Shown: positions 28,074 to 37,297 of the stretch, in pieces | Layout: every line of letters starts with the position of its first letter | How positions within the stretch are numbered: the first letter of the stretch is position 1 | Assembly: GCA_944380605.1 (NCBI GenBank) | Contig: CALWIA010000032.1 | Location: 1-64,000, forward strand | Direction: 5' to 3' | From: an uncultured Lachnospiraceae bacterium | GTDB taxonomy: Bacteria > Bacillota > Clostridia > Lachnospirales > Lachnospiraceae | Length of the DNA stretch: 64,000 nucleotides | Notes under the pieces: generated by a model | What the model was told of the DNA's origin: nothing | Databases searched by the model: none | What the model saw: only the letters and a program-made list of their open reading frames with translations | Translations under genes and position numbers: made by a program

Positions 28074-31037
28074 TTACCGGAACAGGTTCTTCACCTGTCC
28101 GAACATGGCTTTTTTCTCTTCGATCTTCTCGTCGTTTCCAATGGCGCAGAGGCTGCCGGTATCCAGCACTGCCCGCACCAGCGGCGCCAGCGCCCGGATG
28201 TCCTCCTGGCGGGCCGCCAGGATCTGGTCCCGCTCCTCCTGCAGCATTTCCCCGGTTACACCGGACAGGTACGCCGAAAGGCCTCTGGCTCCCTGGTCCG
28301 CCGGCGTCATAGGCGTATCCAGGGCGCTGATGGTGCCGATGACGTACTTGGTCATGTCCCGGTCGTCCGCGTCAAAATGCTCCAGATAGTCCACAATGCC
28401 TTCGTACACCTGGTTGGTTTCTTCCACGTTGGGATCCCGGTAGGAGACAAAATACCCTTCTCCCGACCGGCCGAAGCCGCTCATGCAGCCGTAGGCCCCG
28501 CCTTTGACCCGCAGGTTCAGCCACAGATAGTCGTAGCTTAAAATCAATTTCAGAATCCGCAGCGCGCCGGTGTAGGCGTATCCCGTCGCCTCGCCGGACG
28601 CGGGGTCCGTCCCCCGGAACCGGAAATTGCCGCAGCGGGCCACATAGTTGACCTGAGAAGAGGTTTTGAATCCCTCGTTCCGGTTTCCAAGGCCGCAGGC
28701 AAAGGGATACACGGTTCCGTCTCCCTCCGGCAGCCCGCCGGTCAGCGCGCCGGCCTCCTGTTCCAGCCGCGCAAAGCCCGCCTCGTCCGCCGTGTAGCTG
28801 ATCCGCATATTGTCCACGGTAAACAGCCGTCCCGCCACTTCCCGCAGTTTCGCCGCCAGTTCCTCCTTGCGGCTGTCAAAATCCCTGGCCATGTCTTCCA
28901 GGAAATGGTAGTAGCCGATGCCGCCGGTCATGTCGTTGAAGGCGGATACCGGTGAGAAATAGGAAGTGGCCCGGGTCACCGCGGCGCTGTGGCTGGAGCC
29001 TTCCAGCCGCATCCGGCTGCGGGATCTGGCCTCCCGCAGCACCTCCCCCAGCCGCCGGGTGTCATCCAGCCGGGACCGGGTCAGAATCTCCGTCAGCAGC
29101 GCGCAGCCGATGCCGATCTTGTCGTACATCACCCGCACGTCCGCCGCGAATACGCCGGTAAACGCCGGGGCGTGGGCCAGGTCCGGATAAGACGTGGTGC
29201 AGAAGCTGATGCCGCCGGTGTTCAGGTGAATCTCGCTGGTCAGGTCGGCGTAGCGATAGTTCTCCGTGTCCACATAGCCCAGAACCGATTTCAGAAACGC
29301 CGCGTAGGGCAGGTCTTCCGCCGGCACCCGGTTCATGTCGAACAGCACCCGCAGGTAGCCGATGCCGGAGGTAAACAGGCAATGGTGCAGCGCCGGCACG
29401 CCGTCGATAACCCGCTCCGTCCAGCGGATTTCCTCCGCCTTTGTCCCGATGTCTTCCCGCCGCAGCATGGGGATCTTTTCCAGTTCCTCCTTAGGCGACG
29501 GCGTGTCCTGGTATTCCTTCAGTTCCCGGGTCTCCCGGACCAGCCGGCGGATGTCTTCTCCGGAAAGGCCGGCCTTGTACGCCGCCAGCTTTGCCGCCGT
29601 TTTTCCATCTTCTTTCGCCGTCAGATTCTTTTCCGGTTTTACCACGATGACGGCTTCAAAGGGATTGTCCAGCAGATACTGCCGGATCAGTTCCTCAAAA
29701 TACCCTTCTTCCACCTTCTGCCGCAGCCGGGCAAAGGTCTCTTCATATTCCAGGTGCATCAGCGGATCCCCGTCGTACAGCCAGCTGTCCAGGCACTGCA
29801 GCCCGTACATCAGGCCCTTGGGCGTGGAGCCGTAATCCGCCTCCCGGTAGCGGAACTCGTAATAGTTGATGCCTGCCAGCAGGCTTTTCCGGCGAATGCC
29901 CTGATCCGCCAGCTTCTGCAGCGTTCCCTTTACTGCCGCCAGAAATTCGCCCTTCTGGTCCGCCCTGGCGTCCTTGGCGATGACGGAGAAATACGGCTGC
30001 AGAATGCCGCTGTCATAGCCGCCCAGCACGTCGTGGCCGATGCCGGCGTCTAACAGCGCCTGCTTTAACGGAGCTCCGGGAGCGTCGATCAGGGTGTACT
30101 CCAGGATCTGGAAAGCCACATACAGTTCCGGGTCCAGATCCGTTCCCGCCACGTCGCTTATGGAAAGGTAGCAGGCATTTTCCCCGTCCTCTTCTTCCGT
30201 TATGGAATACGCGGTTTCCGCGTGCCGGGGCTCTTTGAAAGGCTCCTGCATCCGGATCCGGGAGTCCGCCTGGGCCGCCGGATCTTTGCGGTCGTATCCG
30301 CTTAAATAGGCCTCATCCAGCCATGCCAGCTTTTCGGCCATATCCATATCTCCATAGAGATAAATAAAGCTGTTGGACGGATGGTAATAGGTCCTGTGGA
30401 AATTCAGAAACTGCTCATAGGTCAGGTCGGGAATGCAGGCCGGGTCGCCGCCGGACTCGTGTCCGTAGCAGGTAACCGGAAACAACACCTGCTGGGTAAA
30501 CCGCTCCAGCACGCTTTCCGGAGAGGAAAACGCCCCTTTCATCTCATTGTACACCACGCCGTTGTAGGTCAGAGGCCCGTCTTCCGACTCCAGCTCATAG
30601 TGCCATCCTTCCTGGCGGAAAATCTTTTCCTCCCGGTAAATATTGGGATGCAGCACCGCGTCCATATAGACGTCCATCAGGTTCTGGAAATCCTGGTCGT
30701 TGGTGCTAGCCACCGGATACACCGTCTTGTCCGGATAGGTCATGGCGTTGAGAAAAGTATTCATGGACCCTTTTACCAGCTCCACAAAGGGGTCTTTGAC
30801 CGGAAATTTCTCCGATCCGCACAGCACGCAGTGTTCCAGAATATGGGGGACTCCCGTGCTGTCGGAAGGCGGCGTCCGGAATCCTATGGAAAATACCTTG
30901 TTGCTGTCGTCATTGGAAAGCAGAAACAGCCTGGCCCCGCTTTTTTTGTGCTCCAGCACATAGCTCTCCGAATTCAGTTCCTTTACATGCTTCTTTTCCA
31001 GCAGCCGGTAAGCCGCCAGATCCTCGATTCTGGTCAT
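28074..31037 (-). CDS. Presequence-protease-like M16C zinc metallopeptidase
   Basis: 987 residues, the single-chain M16C form that degrades oligopeptides in an enclosed chamber. The inverted zinc motif HILEH is at about residues 65-69, with the downstream Glu ligand region in the NTFLNAMTYPDKTVYPVAS segment. A C-terminal catalytically inactive half is complete (VKGGAYGCMSGFGR with the conserved Arg/Tyr loop). No signal peptide, so cytoplasmic peptide turnover is likely. Spacing to era (37 bases) and the YdcF gene (36 bases) suggests co-transcription. Confidence 0.94.
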   Translation of the reverse strand: MTRIEDLAAYRLLEKKHVKELNSESYVLEHKKSGARLFLLSNDDSNKVFSIGFRTPPSDSTGVPHILEHCVLCGSEKFPVKDPFVELVKGSMNTFLNAMTYPDKTVYPVASTNDQDFQNLMDVYMDAVLHPNIYREEKIFRQEGWHYELESEDGPLTYNGVVYNEMKGAFSSPESVLERFTQQVLFPVTCYGHESGGDPACIPDLTYEQFLNFHRTYYHPSNSFIYLYGDMDMAEKLAWLDEAYLSGYDRKDPAAQADSRIRMQEPFKEPRHAETAYSITEEEDGENACYLSISDVAGTDLDPELYVAFQILEYTLIDAPGAPLKQALLDAGIGHDVLGGYDSGILQPYFSVIAKDARADQKGEFLAAVKGTLQKLADQGIRRKSLLAGINYYEFRYREADYGSTPKGLMYGLQCLDSWLYDGDPLMHLEYEETFARLRQKVEEGYFEELIRQYLLDNPFEAVIVVKPEKNLTAKEDGKTAAKLAAYKAGLSGEDIRRLVRETRELKEYQDTPSPKEELEKIPMLRREDIGTKAEEIRWTERVIDGVPALHHCLFTSGIGYLRVLFDMNRVPAEDLPYAAFLKSVLGYVDTENYRYADLTSEIHLNTGGISFCTTSYPDLAHAPAFTGVFAADVRVMYDKIGIGCALLTEILTRSRLDDTRRLGEVLREARSRSRMRLEGSSHSAAVTRATSYFSPVSAFNDMTGGIGYYHFLEDMARDFDSRKEELAAKLREVAGRLFTVDNMRISYTADEAGFARLEQEAGALTGGLPEGDGTVYPFACGLGNRNEGFKTSSQVNYVARCGNFRFRGTDPASGEATGYAYTGALRILKLILSYDYLWLNLRVKGGAYGCMSGFGRSGEGYFVSYRDPNVEETNQVYEGIVDYLEHFDADDRDMTKYVIGTISALDTPMTPADQGARGLSAYLSGVTGEMLQEERDQILAARQEDIRALAPLVRAVLDTGSLCAIGNDEKIEEKKAMFGQVKNLFR

Positions 31038-31073
31038 CTTGATCTGCCTTTCCTTTCTTTTTTGTCTTTCCCT

Positions 31074-31901
31074 TTACATATTCCCCATTAACTGATCTTT
31101 TAGTATGGCCGCGCATTCCCGGACGCACAGATGGACAAACAGCACCGGATCCGAAGGGGCGCAGATGCCGTGGACATTGGGAATGTTCCATTTTTTCGCG
31201 ATCTGCAGGGCGCGGAACACGTGGAAATCACTGGTGAGAATCCCCACCTGCAGCGGCTTGTTCTCCACCTGCTGAAAGGGTCCGGGAGGCACCACGCCGC
31301 CCCGCTGGTTTCTCGCCTCCAGCCGCTCCTCTTCCAGCTGTCCGATCAGCACCCGGCTGTAGGCGATGTTTTCCACCGTGCTGGAAGAAACATTTTCCTG
31401 GCGCATCTGCTGCGCCGGCACGCCGTTGTACAGCAGATAGTCGTACATGGCCTGGGATTCGCTGACCGGCTCGTCCGGCCCCTGCCCGCCGGACAGAATC
31501 AGCACGGTGCCGGGGTTTTCCTGGGCGTAGGCAATGGCCTTGTCCAACCGGTGCTTTAACGAACGGCTGATGCCCCGTTCATCCACCTTGGCGCCCAGCA
31601 CGATCAGATAATCCAGGCTGGGTTTTACGGAAGCGGAGGCCCCCAGAAACACCAGAATCCCGGTGACGGCAAACACCGCCAGCCCCGCCGCCGGCACCGT
31701 CACCGCCGGCACGCTGACCCACAGCGGAATCCGCTTCGGGTATTTTCTGGCATACCAGGCCCCTGCCGACAGCAGGGCCAGAAACACCGCCGCCGCCGGC
31801 CAGAACCAGGCGAAGGACGTGGTAAATCCGGAATAGACCACTATGACGATATAATATACCAGACACAGCACCGCCGCTGCCGCCGTCACCCAACGAAACA
31901 T
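31074..31901 (-). CDS. YdcF/SanA-like DUF218 membrane protein
   Basis: 275 residues. Three N-terminal hydrophobic segments (about 1-20, 28-47 and 60-90) precede a soluble DUF218 domain: LDYLIVLGAKVDERGIS, ILSGGQGPDEPVSES, and NVSSSTVENIAYS followed by ILTSDFHVFRALQIAKK. Members have been linked to envelope physiology and vancomycin tolerance (SanA) but the reaction is unknown. Confidence 0.88.
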   Translation of the reverse strand: MFRWVTAAAAVLCLVYYIVIVVYSGFTTSFAWFWPAAAVFLALLSAGAWYARKYPKRIPLWVSVPAVTVPAAGLAVFAVTGILVFLGASASVKPSLDYLIVLGAKVDERGISRSLKHRLDKAIAYAQENPGTVLILSGGQGPDEPVSESQAMYDYLLYNGVPAQQMRQENVSSSTVENIAYSRVLIGQLEEERLEARNQRGGVVPPGPFQQVENKPLQVGILTSDFHVFRALQIAKKWNIPNVHGICAPSDPVLFVHLCVRECAAILKDQLMGNM

Positions 31902-31923
31902 AATCCCCCTCCTGTCTGCCGCT

Positions 31924-33156
31924 TCAGCCGCCGGCCTCCCGCCGCCTCAGAATATCCCATGGCTCCGTCTCTACGTCCAGCTGGACATAGACAATCTGAC
32001 GGGCATGGGGCGCGCTGTCCTGGCTTTCTCCTTCTTCATTGTATATGCCCTGTACCCGGGCCTGCAGGTTTCTTCCATCCGGCTTCATCACCTCGATGGT
32101 CTCCCCCACGGAAAATTTGTTCTTCTGTTCCAGCCGCACCCGGCCCTTTGCGTCCTTCTCCCCGGCCGTCCCCAGGTAGGTGTAATCCTTCACATAGGTG
32201 CTGCTGTCGTAAATCTGGCTGTCGCTGCCCGGCTTTCCAAAATAAAAGCCGGTGGTAAACTCCCGGTTGGTGCATTTTCCAATCTCCTCCTTGTACCATT
32301 CCCTGTTCTTCTGGTACAGCGCCGGATCCGCCTGGAAATCGTCAATGGCCTTCCGGTAGGCCCGGGCCACCGTAGCCACGTACAGCGCCGTCTTCATGCG
32401 GCCTTCTACCTTGAAGCTGTCGATTCCCGCCTCCAGCAGTTCCGGAATGTGCTCGATCATGCACAGGTCCTTGGAGTTGAACAGGAACGTTCCCCGCTCA
32501 TTTTCATACACCGGCATGTATTCCCCCGGCCGCGTCTCCTCCACCACCGCGTAATTCCAGCGGCAGGGATGGGTGCAGGCGCCCTGGTTGGCGTCTCTGC
32601 CGGTAAAATAATTGCTTAACAGGCAGCGCCCGGAATAGGAAATGCACATGGCGCCGTGGACAAAGCTCTCGATTTCCATATCCTCCGGAATCCGGCGGCG
32701 GATCTCCCCGATCTCCCGCAGGGACAGTTCCCTGGCAGACACCACCCGCTTCGCCCCCAGTTCATGCCAGAACCGGTAAGTGCCGTAGTTGGTGTTGTTG
32801 GCCTGAGTGCTGATATGGATGTCCGTCTCCGGCAGCACCCGCCGGGCCAGGACAAACATCCCGGGATCGGAAATAATCAGGGCGTCGGGCTCCACCTGCT
32901 TCAGTTCCTCAAAATAGCCTTCCGCTTCCTCCAGGTCCTGGTTGTGAGCCAGGATGTTGGCGGTGATGTAGAGCTTCGCCCCCCGTCTGTGGGCAAACGC
33001 CGCGCCCTCCTTCAGTTCTTCCATAGTAAAATTTCTGGCCTTGGCCCGCAGGCCGAAGGCTTCTCCGCCGGCGTACACCGCGTCGGCTCCGTAAATCACT
33101 GCCGTTTTCAACACTTCCAGGCTGCCTGCCGGCATCAGCAGTTCTGTCTTTCTCAT
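31924..33156 (-). CDS. trhP: tRNA 5-hydroxyuridine synthesis protein TrhP (peptidase U32 family)
   Basis: 410 residues. The U32 signature is the ESFVHGAMCISYSGRCLLSNYF segment with cysteines (CISYSGRC ... CTHPCRW) that ligate an iron-sulfur cluster. TrhP hydroxylates wobble uridine 34 from a prephenate-derived donor. The next gene upstream is trmR, which methylates that product to mo5U; the two overlap by four bases. Bacillus subtilis has two trhP genes in tandem, whereas here there is one full-length gene. Older annotations call it a collagenase-like protease. Confidence 0.92.
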   Translation of the reverse strand: MRKTELLMPAGSLEVLKTAVIYGADAVYAGGEAFGLRAKARNFTMEELKEGAAFAHRRGAKLYITANILAHNQDLEEAEGYFEELKQVEPDALIISDPGMFVLARRVLPETDIHISTQANNTNYGTYRFWHELGAKRVVSARELSLREIGEIRRRIPEDMEIESFVHGAMCISYSGRCLLSNYFTGRDANQGACTHPCRWNYAVVEETRPGEYMPVYENERGTFLFNSKDLCMIEHIPELLEAGIDSFKVEGRMKTALYVATVARAYRKAIDDFQADPALYQKNREWYKEEIGKCTNREFTTGFYFGKPGSDSQIYDSSTYVKDYTYLGTAGEKDAKGRVRLEQKNKFSVGETIEVMKPDGRNLQARVQGIYNEEGESQDSAPHARQIVYVQLDVETEPWDILRRREAGG

Positions 33157-33815
33157 ATCGGTTCTCCCTGCCCTTTCCTGACGCTTATGGCCGCTCCATC
33201 GCCAATGGGCACCACCGCCGTTTCCAGAAGGGGGCAGTGCTTCAGCTGATACAAATACTCCCGCATCCGGCTGTGGATGGTCCGGTCCCGCCGCTCCACC
33301 GCGTACCGGGACTGAACAACGGTGCCATCCTGCAGCACGTTGTCGGAAAACAGCACGGCTCCCGGCGCCATAAGTTCCAGCAGACGGGAAAGCCAGTGCA
33401 GATACTGGCCTTTCGCTGCGTCCATAAAAATCAGATCATAGGGACCCGCAAGCCGCGCCAGCACGTCCTCAGCGTCTCCCTCTATCAGCTGAATCTGTTC
33501 TTCCTTCCCGGCCCGGCGGAAATTTTCTCTGGCTTCCCGGACGCGGGGCGGATATTTTTCAATGGTGGTGATCCGGCAGCGCTCCGGCGCCGCCGACGCC
33601 ATCAATAAAGCAGAATAGCCCACGGCGGTTCCCACTTCCAGAATCGCCCCAGGCTGTTTTGCCGCGGTTATGGTTTTTAAAAGCGCTCCGGTCTCCGGCC
33701 GGACAATGGGGATGTCCCTCGCCCGGGCATCCTCCGCGATGCGTTCATACAGTTCTTCCTGTCCGGGCTCCAGCGAACAGATATAGTCCCGGATTCTCTC
33801 GTCCACAATCTTCAA
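33153..33815 (-). CDS. trmR: tRNA 5-hydroxyuridine methyltransferase TrmR
   Basis: 220 residues, class I O-methyltransferase of the caffeoyl-CoA type. The SAM site is GAILEVGTAVGYSALLMA (about 56-73), with DLIFMDAAKGQY supplying the metal-binding aspartate and LFSDNVLQDG the second. The gene order mltG-like/trmR/trhP matches yrrL-yrrM-yrrN of Bacillus, in which YrrM is TrmR. The start is a TTG at 33815, about 10 bases behind AGAGGA; the nearby ATG is in another frame. Confidence 0.9.
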   Translation of the reverse strand: MKIVDERIRDYICSLEPGQEELYERIAEDARARDIPIVRPETGALLKTITAAKQPGAILEVGTAVGYSALLMASAAPERCRITTIEKYPPRVREARENFRRAGKEEQIQLIEGDAEDVLARLAGPYDLIFMDAAKGQYLHWLSRLLELMAPGAVLFSDNVLQDGTVVQSRYAVERRDRTIHSRMREYLYQLKHCPLLETAVVPIGDGAAISVRKGQGEPI

Positions 33816-33821
33816 GACTTC

Positions 33822-34250
33822 TCATTCCTCTTCCGGCGCCTGATCCGCCATCTGATCCTCTGTAATGCCATCCCGCAGGGTGAGGATGATGTCCTTTGCC
33901 GTCATGGAATTGTTCAGCAGGTAGGTCCCCGCCTGCACCGGATTCTCCGATCCGCCGTAGCCGTAGAACAGGCTCTGAACCAGAAAGGCATACCGGCTTT
34001 TGATCAGGCCGCCCCGCTCCAGCGCCGCCGCGATGTCTCCCAGCGTCTCGTTCTCTCCGATGGTCACCCGCATGTCCACGCCGGGTTCTTCCGCCGCCGC
34101 CGTTTCATAAAACAGGCTGTGGCCGAACTCGTATCCCCTGGAAACGCCTTCGTACAGCAGCAGCAGTACCGCCCCGTAGACGATCAGCCGCAGGGAAATC
34201 CGGATGATGGCGCCTGTTACCCGATTGATCTCTTTTGTCGTCCGGCTCAT
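33822..34250 (-). CDS. MltG/YceG-like protein lacking the catalytic domain
   Basis: 142 residues. One N-terminal membrane segment (about 18-38) and a LysM-like stretch VTIGENETLGDIAAALERGGLIKSRYAF resemble the N-terminal part of endolytic transglycosylase MltG. After GTYLLNNSMTAKDIILTLRDG the protein ends in an acidic tail; the large catalytic domain with the essential Glu is absent. The reading frame is clean and the next gene starts 6 bases after the stop, so this looks like a natural short form, not recent decay. It occupies the yrrL position of the Bacillus operon. Confidence 0.82.
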   Translation of the reverse strand: MSRTTKEINRVTGAIIRISLRLIVYGAVLLLLYEGVSRGYEFGHSLFYETAAAEEPGVDMRVTIGENETLGDIAAALERGGLIKSRYAFLVQSLFYGYGGSENPVQAGTYLLNNSMTAKDIILTLRDGITEDQMADQAPEEE

Positions 34251-34301
34251 GTGTGTTCATTCCTCCGTTCAGGTCCTGTCCTCCCCCGCCGGAAATGGCG
34301 G

Positions 34302-35981
34302 TCAGACTTCCATGATAATGGGAAGAATCATAGGATTGCGTTTCATCTTCTTCCACAAAAAGTCGCTTAAACTGTCCCGGATAATATTTTTGATTTTTCC
34401 CCAGTCGCTGACATGACGGTCCAGGCAGTCCTGCACCGCCTCTTCCACCACTTTTCTGGATTCTTCCAGCAGATCCTCCGACTCCCGCACGTAAACAAAG
34501 CCTCTGGAGACGATGTCCGGTCCGGACAGCAGCTGGTTGGAATATTTTTCCAGGGTCAGCACCACGATAATAATGCCGTTCTGGGCCAGGTTCTGGCGGT
34601 CCCGCAGCACGATGTTGCCCACATCGCCCACGCCCAGGCCGTCTACCAGAATCGCCCCCGCCTGCACATGATCCACCACTTTGCAGGAGTCCTGAGACAG
34701 TTCCACCACGTCTCCGGAAGACATAATCAAAATGTTTTCTTTGGGAATACCCATAGCCTCCGCAATCCCCTTCTGGGCCATCAGGTGGCGGTACTCGCCG
34801 TGCACCGGCAGCGCGTATTTGGGATGAGTCAGAGAGTAGATTAGCTTGATCTCCTCCTGGCAGGCATGGCCCGACACATGGGTATCCTGGAAAATCACCT
34901 CGGCGCCCTTGATGGACAGCTCGTTGATGACCTTGGAAACCGCTTTTTCATTGCCGGGAATGGGGTGGGAACTTAAAATCACCACATCCGTAGGCTTGAT
35001 GGACACCTTCCGATGGATGCTGGAAGCCATCCGGGACAGGGCGGCCATGGCCTCTCCCTGGCTTCCGGTGGTAATCAGCACCGTCTTCTCGTCGGGGTAA
35101 TTTTTCAGATGGTCGATGTCGATCAGCGTGCCTTCCGGAATCTTGATATAGCCCAGCTCGCTGGCGGTGCCGATGACGTTGACCATGCTGCGGCCTTCAA
35201 TCACCACTTTCCGTCCGTATTTGTAGGCCGAATTGACGATCTGCTGCACCCGGTCCACGTTGGACGCGAAGGTGGCCACAATAATCCGGTTATTTTTGTG
35301 CTCCGCGAAAATCGCGTCAAAGGTCTTGCCCACCGTCCGCTCCGACGGCGTAAAGCCGGGGCGGATGGCGTTGGTGCTGTCGCACATCAGGGCCAGCACG
35401 CCTTTCTTGCCCAGCTCCGCGAACCGCTGCAGGTCCGCGGACTCGCCGAATACCGGCGTATAGTCGATTTTAAAGTCTCCGGTGTGCAGAAGGATGCCCG
35501 CCGGCGTAAAGATGGCCAGCGCCGACGCGTCGGCAATGCTGTGGTTGGTCTTGATAAACTCGATGCGGAAGCACCCCAGATTGATAGACTGGCCGTGCTT
35601 GACCACTTTCCGCTTGGTGCTCTTGACCAGGTTGTGCTCTTTCAGTTTGTTCTCAATCAGGGCTATGGTCAGCTTCGTGCCGTACACCGGCACATTCAGC
35701 TGCTTGAGCACATAGGGCAGCGCCCCGATGTGGTCCTCGTGGCCGTGGGTGATGACAAAGCCCTTGACTTTTTCCGCGTTCTGTTTCAGATACGTAATAT
35801 CCGGAATGCACAGGTCGATGCCCAGCATGTCGTCACTGGGAAACGCCAGGCCGCAGTCGATCACGATGATGTTGTCCTCGTACTCGATGGCCGTAATGTT
35901 CATTCCGATCTGCTCCAGGCCGCCCAGGGGAATGATCTTCACTCTGGCGCCCGGATTCTGCTGTTTATTCTGCTGTTTCAA
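34302..35981 (-). CDS. rnjA: Ribonuclease J
   Basis: 559 residues. A metallo-beta-lactamase/beta-CASP nuclease with both 5'-3' exo and endo activity, central to mRNA turnover. The zinc motif HGHEDHIGALPYVL is at about 79-92, then HTGDFKIDYTPV, the beta-CASP region SSHPIPGNEKAV, and HVSGHACQEEIK. The C-terminal domain is complete. The start is a TTG at 35981 placed 7 bases after GGAGG; the ATG three bases up runs into a stop at once. Neighbours are DUF1292 upstream and the MltG-like gene downstream. Confidence 0.96.
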   Translation of the reverse strand: MKQQNKQQNPGARVKIIPLGGLEQIGMNITAIEYEDNIIVIDCGLAFPSDDMLGIDLCIPDITYLKQNAEKVKGFVITHGHEDHIGALPYVLKQLNVPVYGTKLTIALIENKLKEHNLVKSTKRKVVKHGQSINLGCFRIEFIKTNHSIADASALAIFTPAGILLHTGDFKIDYTPVFGESADLQRFAELGKKGVLALMCDSTNAIRPGFTPSERTVGKTFDAIFAEHKNNRIIVATFASNVDRVQQIVNSAYKYGRKVVIEGRSMVNVIGTASELGYIKIPEGTLIDIDHLKNYPDEKTVLITTGSQGEAMAALSRMASSIHRKVSIKPTDVVILSSHPIPGNEKAVSKVINELSIKGAEVIFQDTHVSGHACQEEIKLIYSLTHPKYALPVHGEYRHLMAQKGIAEAMGIPKENILIMSSGDVVELSQDSCKVVDHVQAGAILVDGLGVGDVGNIVLRDRQNLAQNGIIIVVLTLEKYSNQLLSGPDIVSRGFVYVRESEDLLEESRKVVEEAVQDCLDRHVSDWGKIKNIIRDSLSDFLWKKMKRNPMILPIIMEV

Positions 35982-35998
35982 TCCATTACCTCCAAATC

Positions 35999-36277
35999 TT
36001 ACTTTTCCACGTCCCAGTCCGCGCCTTCCATAAGTTCCGCGAAGACTCTCCAGAGAGCCTCCTGCTCGTCCCCGTCTTCCAGGAACTCATAAGACGCTTC
36101 CGCGTCTTCCGGCTTTGACCGGTCTTTCAAAATAAAGCACTCCGCTTCTTCCTCGTCGTCCGCAGCGTCCGTCACCAGCAGATAGCTGACTCCGCCGATG
36201 CGGGTTTCTTCCAGCACGTAAAACTCCGCCGGTTCTCCATCTTCCGCCGTCAGAACGATCTTTTCATCTTCCTTCAT
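35999..36277 (-). CDS. DUF1292 protein (YrzB-like)
   Basis: 92 residues, strongly acidic. The core [29 protein letters not shown] and EECFILK-type segment (AECFILKDR) define DUF1292. Function unknown. Its start overlaps the end of ruvX by 14 bases, and it always travels with ireB/ruvX in this order in Firmicutes, so co-translation is likely. Confidence 0.92.
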   Translation of the reverse strand: MKEDEKIVLTAEDGEPAEFYVLEETRIGGVSYLLVTDAADDEEEAECFILKDRSKPEDAEASYEFLEDGDEQEALWRVFAELMEGADWDVEK

Positions 36278-36725
36278 TGGTTCCTCCGTTTTGGGCCGCT
36301 TCCTGCCGCTTCTGCCAGTCTAAGTAACTCTGCAGAATGATTCCGGCAGCCACCCGGTCGATGACCTTTTTGCGGTCCTTTCTGGCCACGCCGCTTTCCT
36401 CCAGAATCTCGTCGGCCGCCACCGTGGTCAGCCGTTCGTCCCACAGAATCACCGGCAGGCCGGTTCTGCGCTCCAGCAGTTCCTTGAATTCCTCTGTCTT
36501 TTCCGCACGTTCTCCAACGGAATCGTCCATATTCTTAGGATAACCTAAAACAATGGCGGTAATCTCATATTGGGAAATCAATTCTTCAATCCGTCTGCAG
36601 GTACGGCGCAGCTTGTTTTCTTCGTTTCTCGTGATGGTCTCCACTCCCTGAGCCGTCAGGCCCAGCGGATCGCAGACCGACACACCTACAGTTTTCGATC
36701 CATAATCCAAACCCATGATTCTCAT
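36264..36725 (-). CDS. ruvX: Putative Holliday junction resolvase RuvX/YqgF
   Basis: 153 residues, RNase H-like fold. The start [19 protein letters not shown] carries the first catalytic Asp; then [30 protein letters not shown] (catalytic Glu/Asp) and the final [14 protein letters not shown]. Besides resolvase activity, family members act in 16S rRNA 5'-end maturation. I start at the ATG at 36725, 9 bases behind GGAG; the upstream ATG at 36740 would leave that ribosome site inside the gene. Confidence 0.94.
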   Translation of the reverse strand: MRIMGLDYGSKTVGVSVCDPLGLTAQGVETITRNEENKLRRTCRRIEELISQYEITAIVLGYPKNMDDSVGERAEKTEEFKELLERRTGLPVILWDERLTTVAADEILEESGVARKDRKKVIDRVAAGIILQSYLDWQKRQEAAQNGGTNEGR

Positions 36726-36941
36726 ATACGCTTGCTCCATGACAAAACCCGCGCCGGGATCCCGCGCGCAAAGACAGGCCAAACAGGCGAAAGCGGCAGG
36801 CCGGCGCCTTTTGGCCGCGCAGTCCCCCCGTTTCACCCAGATCTTTGGTTCCGGGCCTGTGCCCGTTCCATAGCAAAGGACTGTCAGTTCTGACCTCGGC
36901 CGGCAGATACTGGCAGTCTTTCTCAGGTACTTTTCACGTTC

Positions 36942-37202
36942 CTATCGTAATTTCGCATCAATATACACAGTCAGAAGTTCTTCCAGAATCTCATCTCTCT
37001 CCACTTTCATAATGAGACTTCTGGCACTCTTGTGGCTGGTAATGTAGGTTGGATCTCCAGACATAATATAACCCACGATCTGACTCACGGGATTATACCC
37101 CTTCTCGGTCAGGGCAGCATACACCTGCTCCAAAACCTGGCTTACATCCATTTTATTTTCCTGTACAGGTCTGAAAAACTGTGTATTGTGAATATCGCCC
37201 AT
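36942..37202 (-). CDS. ireB: IreB family regulatory phosphoprotein
   Basis: 86 residues, full length. Residues after the flexible N-terminus read MDVSQVLEQVYAALTEKGYNPVSQIVGYIMSGDPTYITSHKSAR across two stretches, the DUF965/IreB signature. In Enterococcus, IreB is phosphorylated by the PASTA kinase IreK and counters cephalosporin resistance. The N-terminal NTQFF segment supplies the threonine that is the phosphorylation site in that system. It heads the ruvX-DUF1292-RNase J run and has a promoter just upstream. Confidence 0.95.
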   Translation of the reverse strand: MGDIHNTQFFRPVQENKMDVSQVLEQVYAALTEKGYNPVSQIVGYIMSGDPTYITSHKSARSLIMKVERDEILEELLTVYIDAKLR

Positions 37203-37234
37203 CTTGTCCTCACGTCCTTTAACTGTTCCTATTT

Positions 37235-37263
37235 ATTCTATACCACTTTTTTCCGTTCGTAAA
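37235..37263 (-). promoter_or_regulatory. ireB promoter
   Basis: Minus strand TTTACG (37263-37258), 17-base spacer, TAGAAT (37240-37235), 33 bases upstream of the ireB ATG; very AT-rich sequence above the -35 box. Confidence 0.65.
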
Positions 37264-37297
37264 GAAAAATATTATAAATTATTTGTGTCTTTTTTAT

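Noticed and set aside
31924-33156. Secreted collagenase-like protease (older label for U32 proteins)
   Set aside because: No signal peptide, cluster-binding cysteines are present and trmR is adjacent, so tRNA hydroxylation (TrhP) is the better assignment.
36726-36941. Possible RNA gene in the ireB-ruvX gap
   Set aside because: Small hairpins exist (GTCAGAACTGAC and CGGGC/GCCCG) but no promoter, tRNA features or known riboswitch core could be identified.
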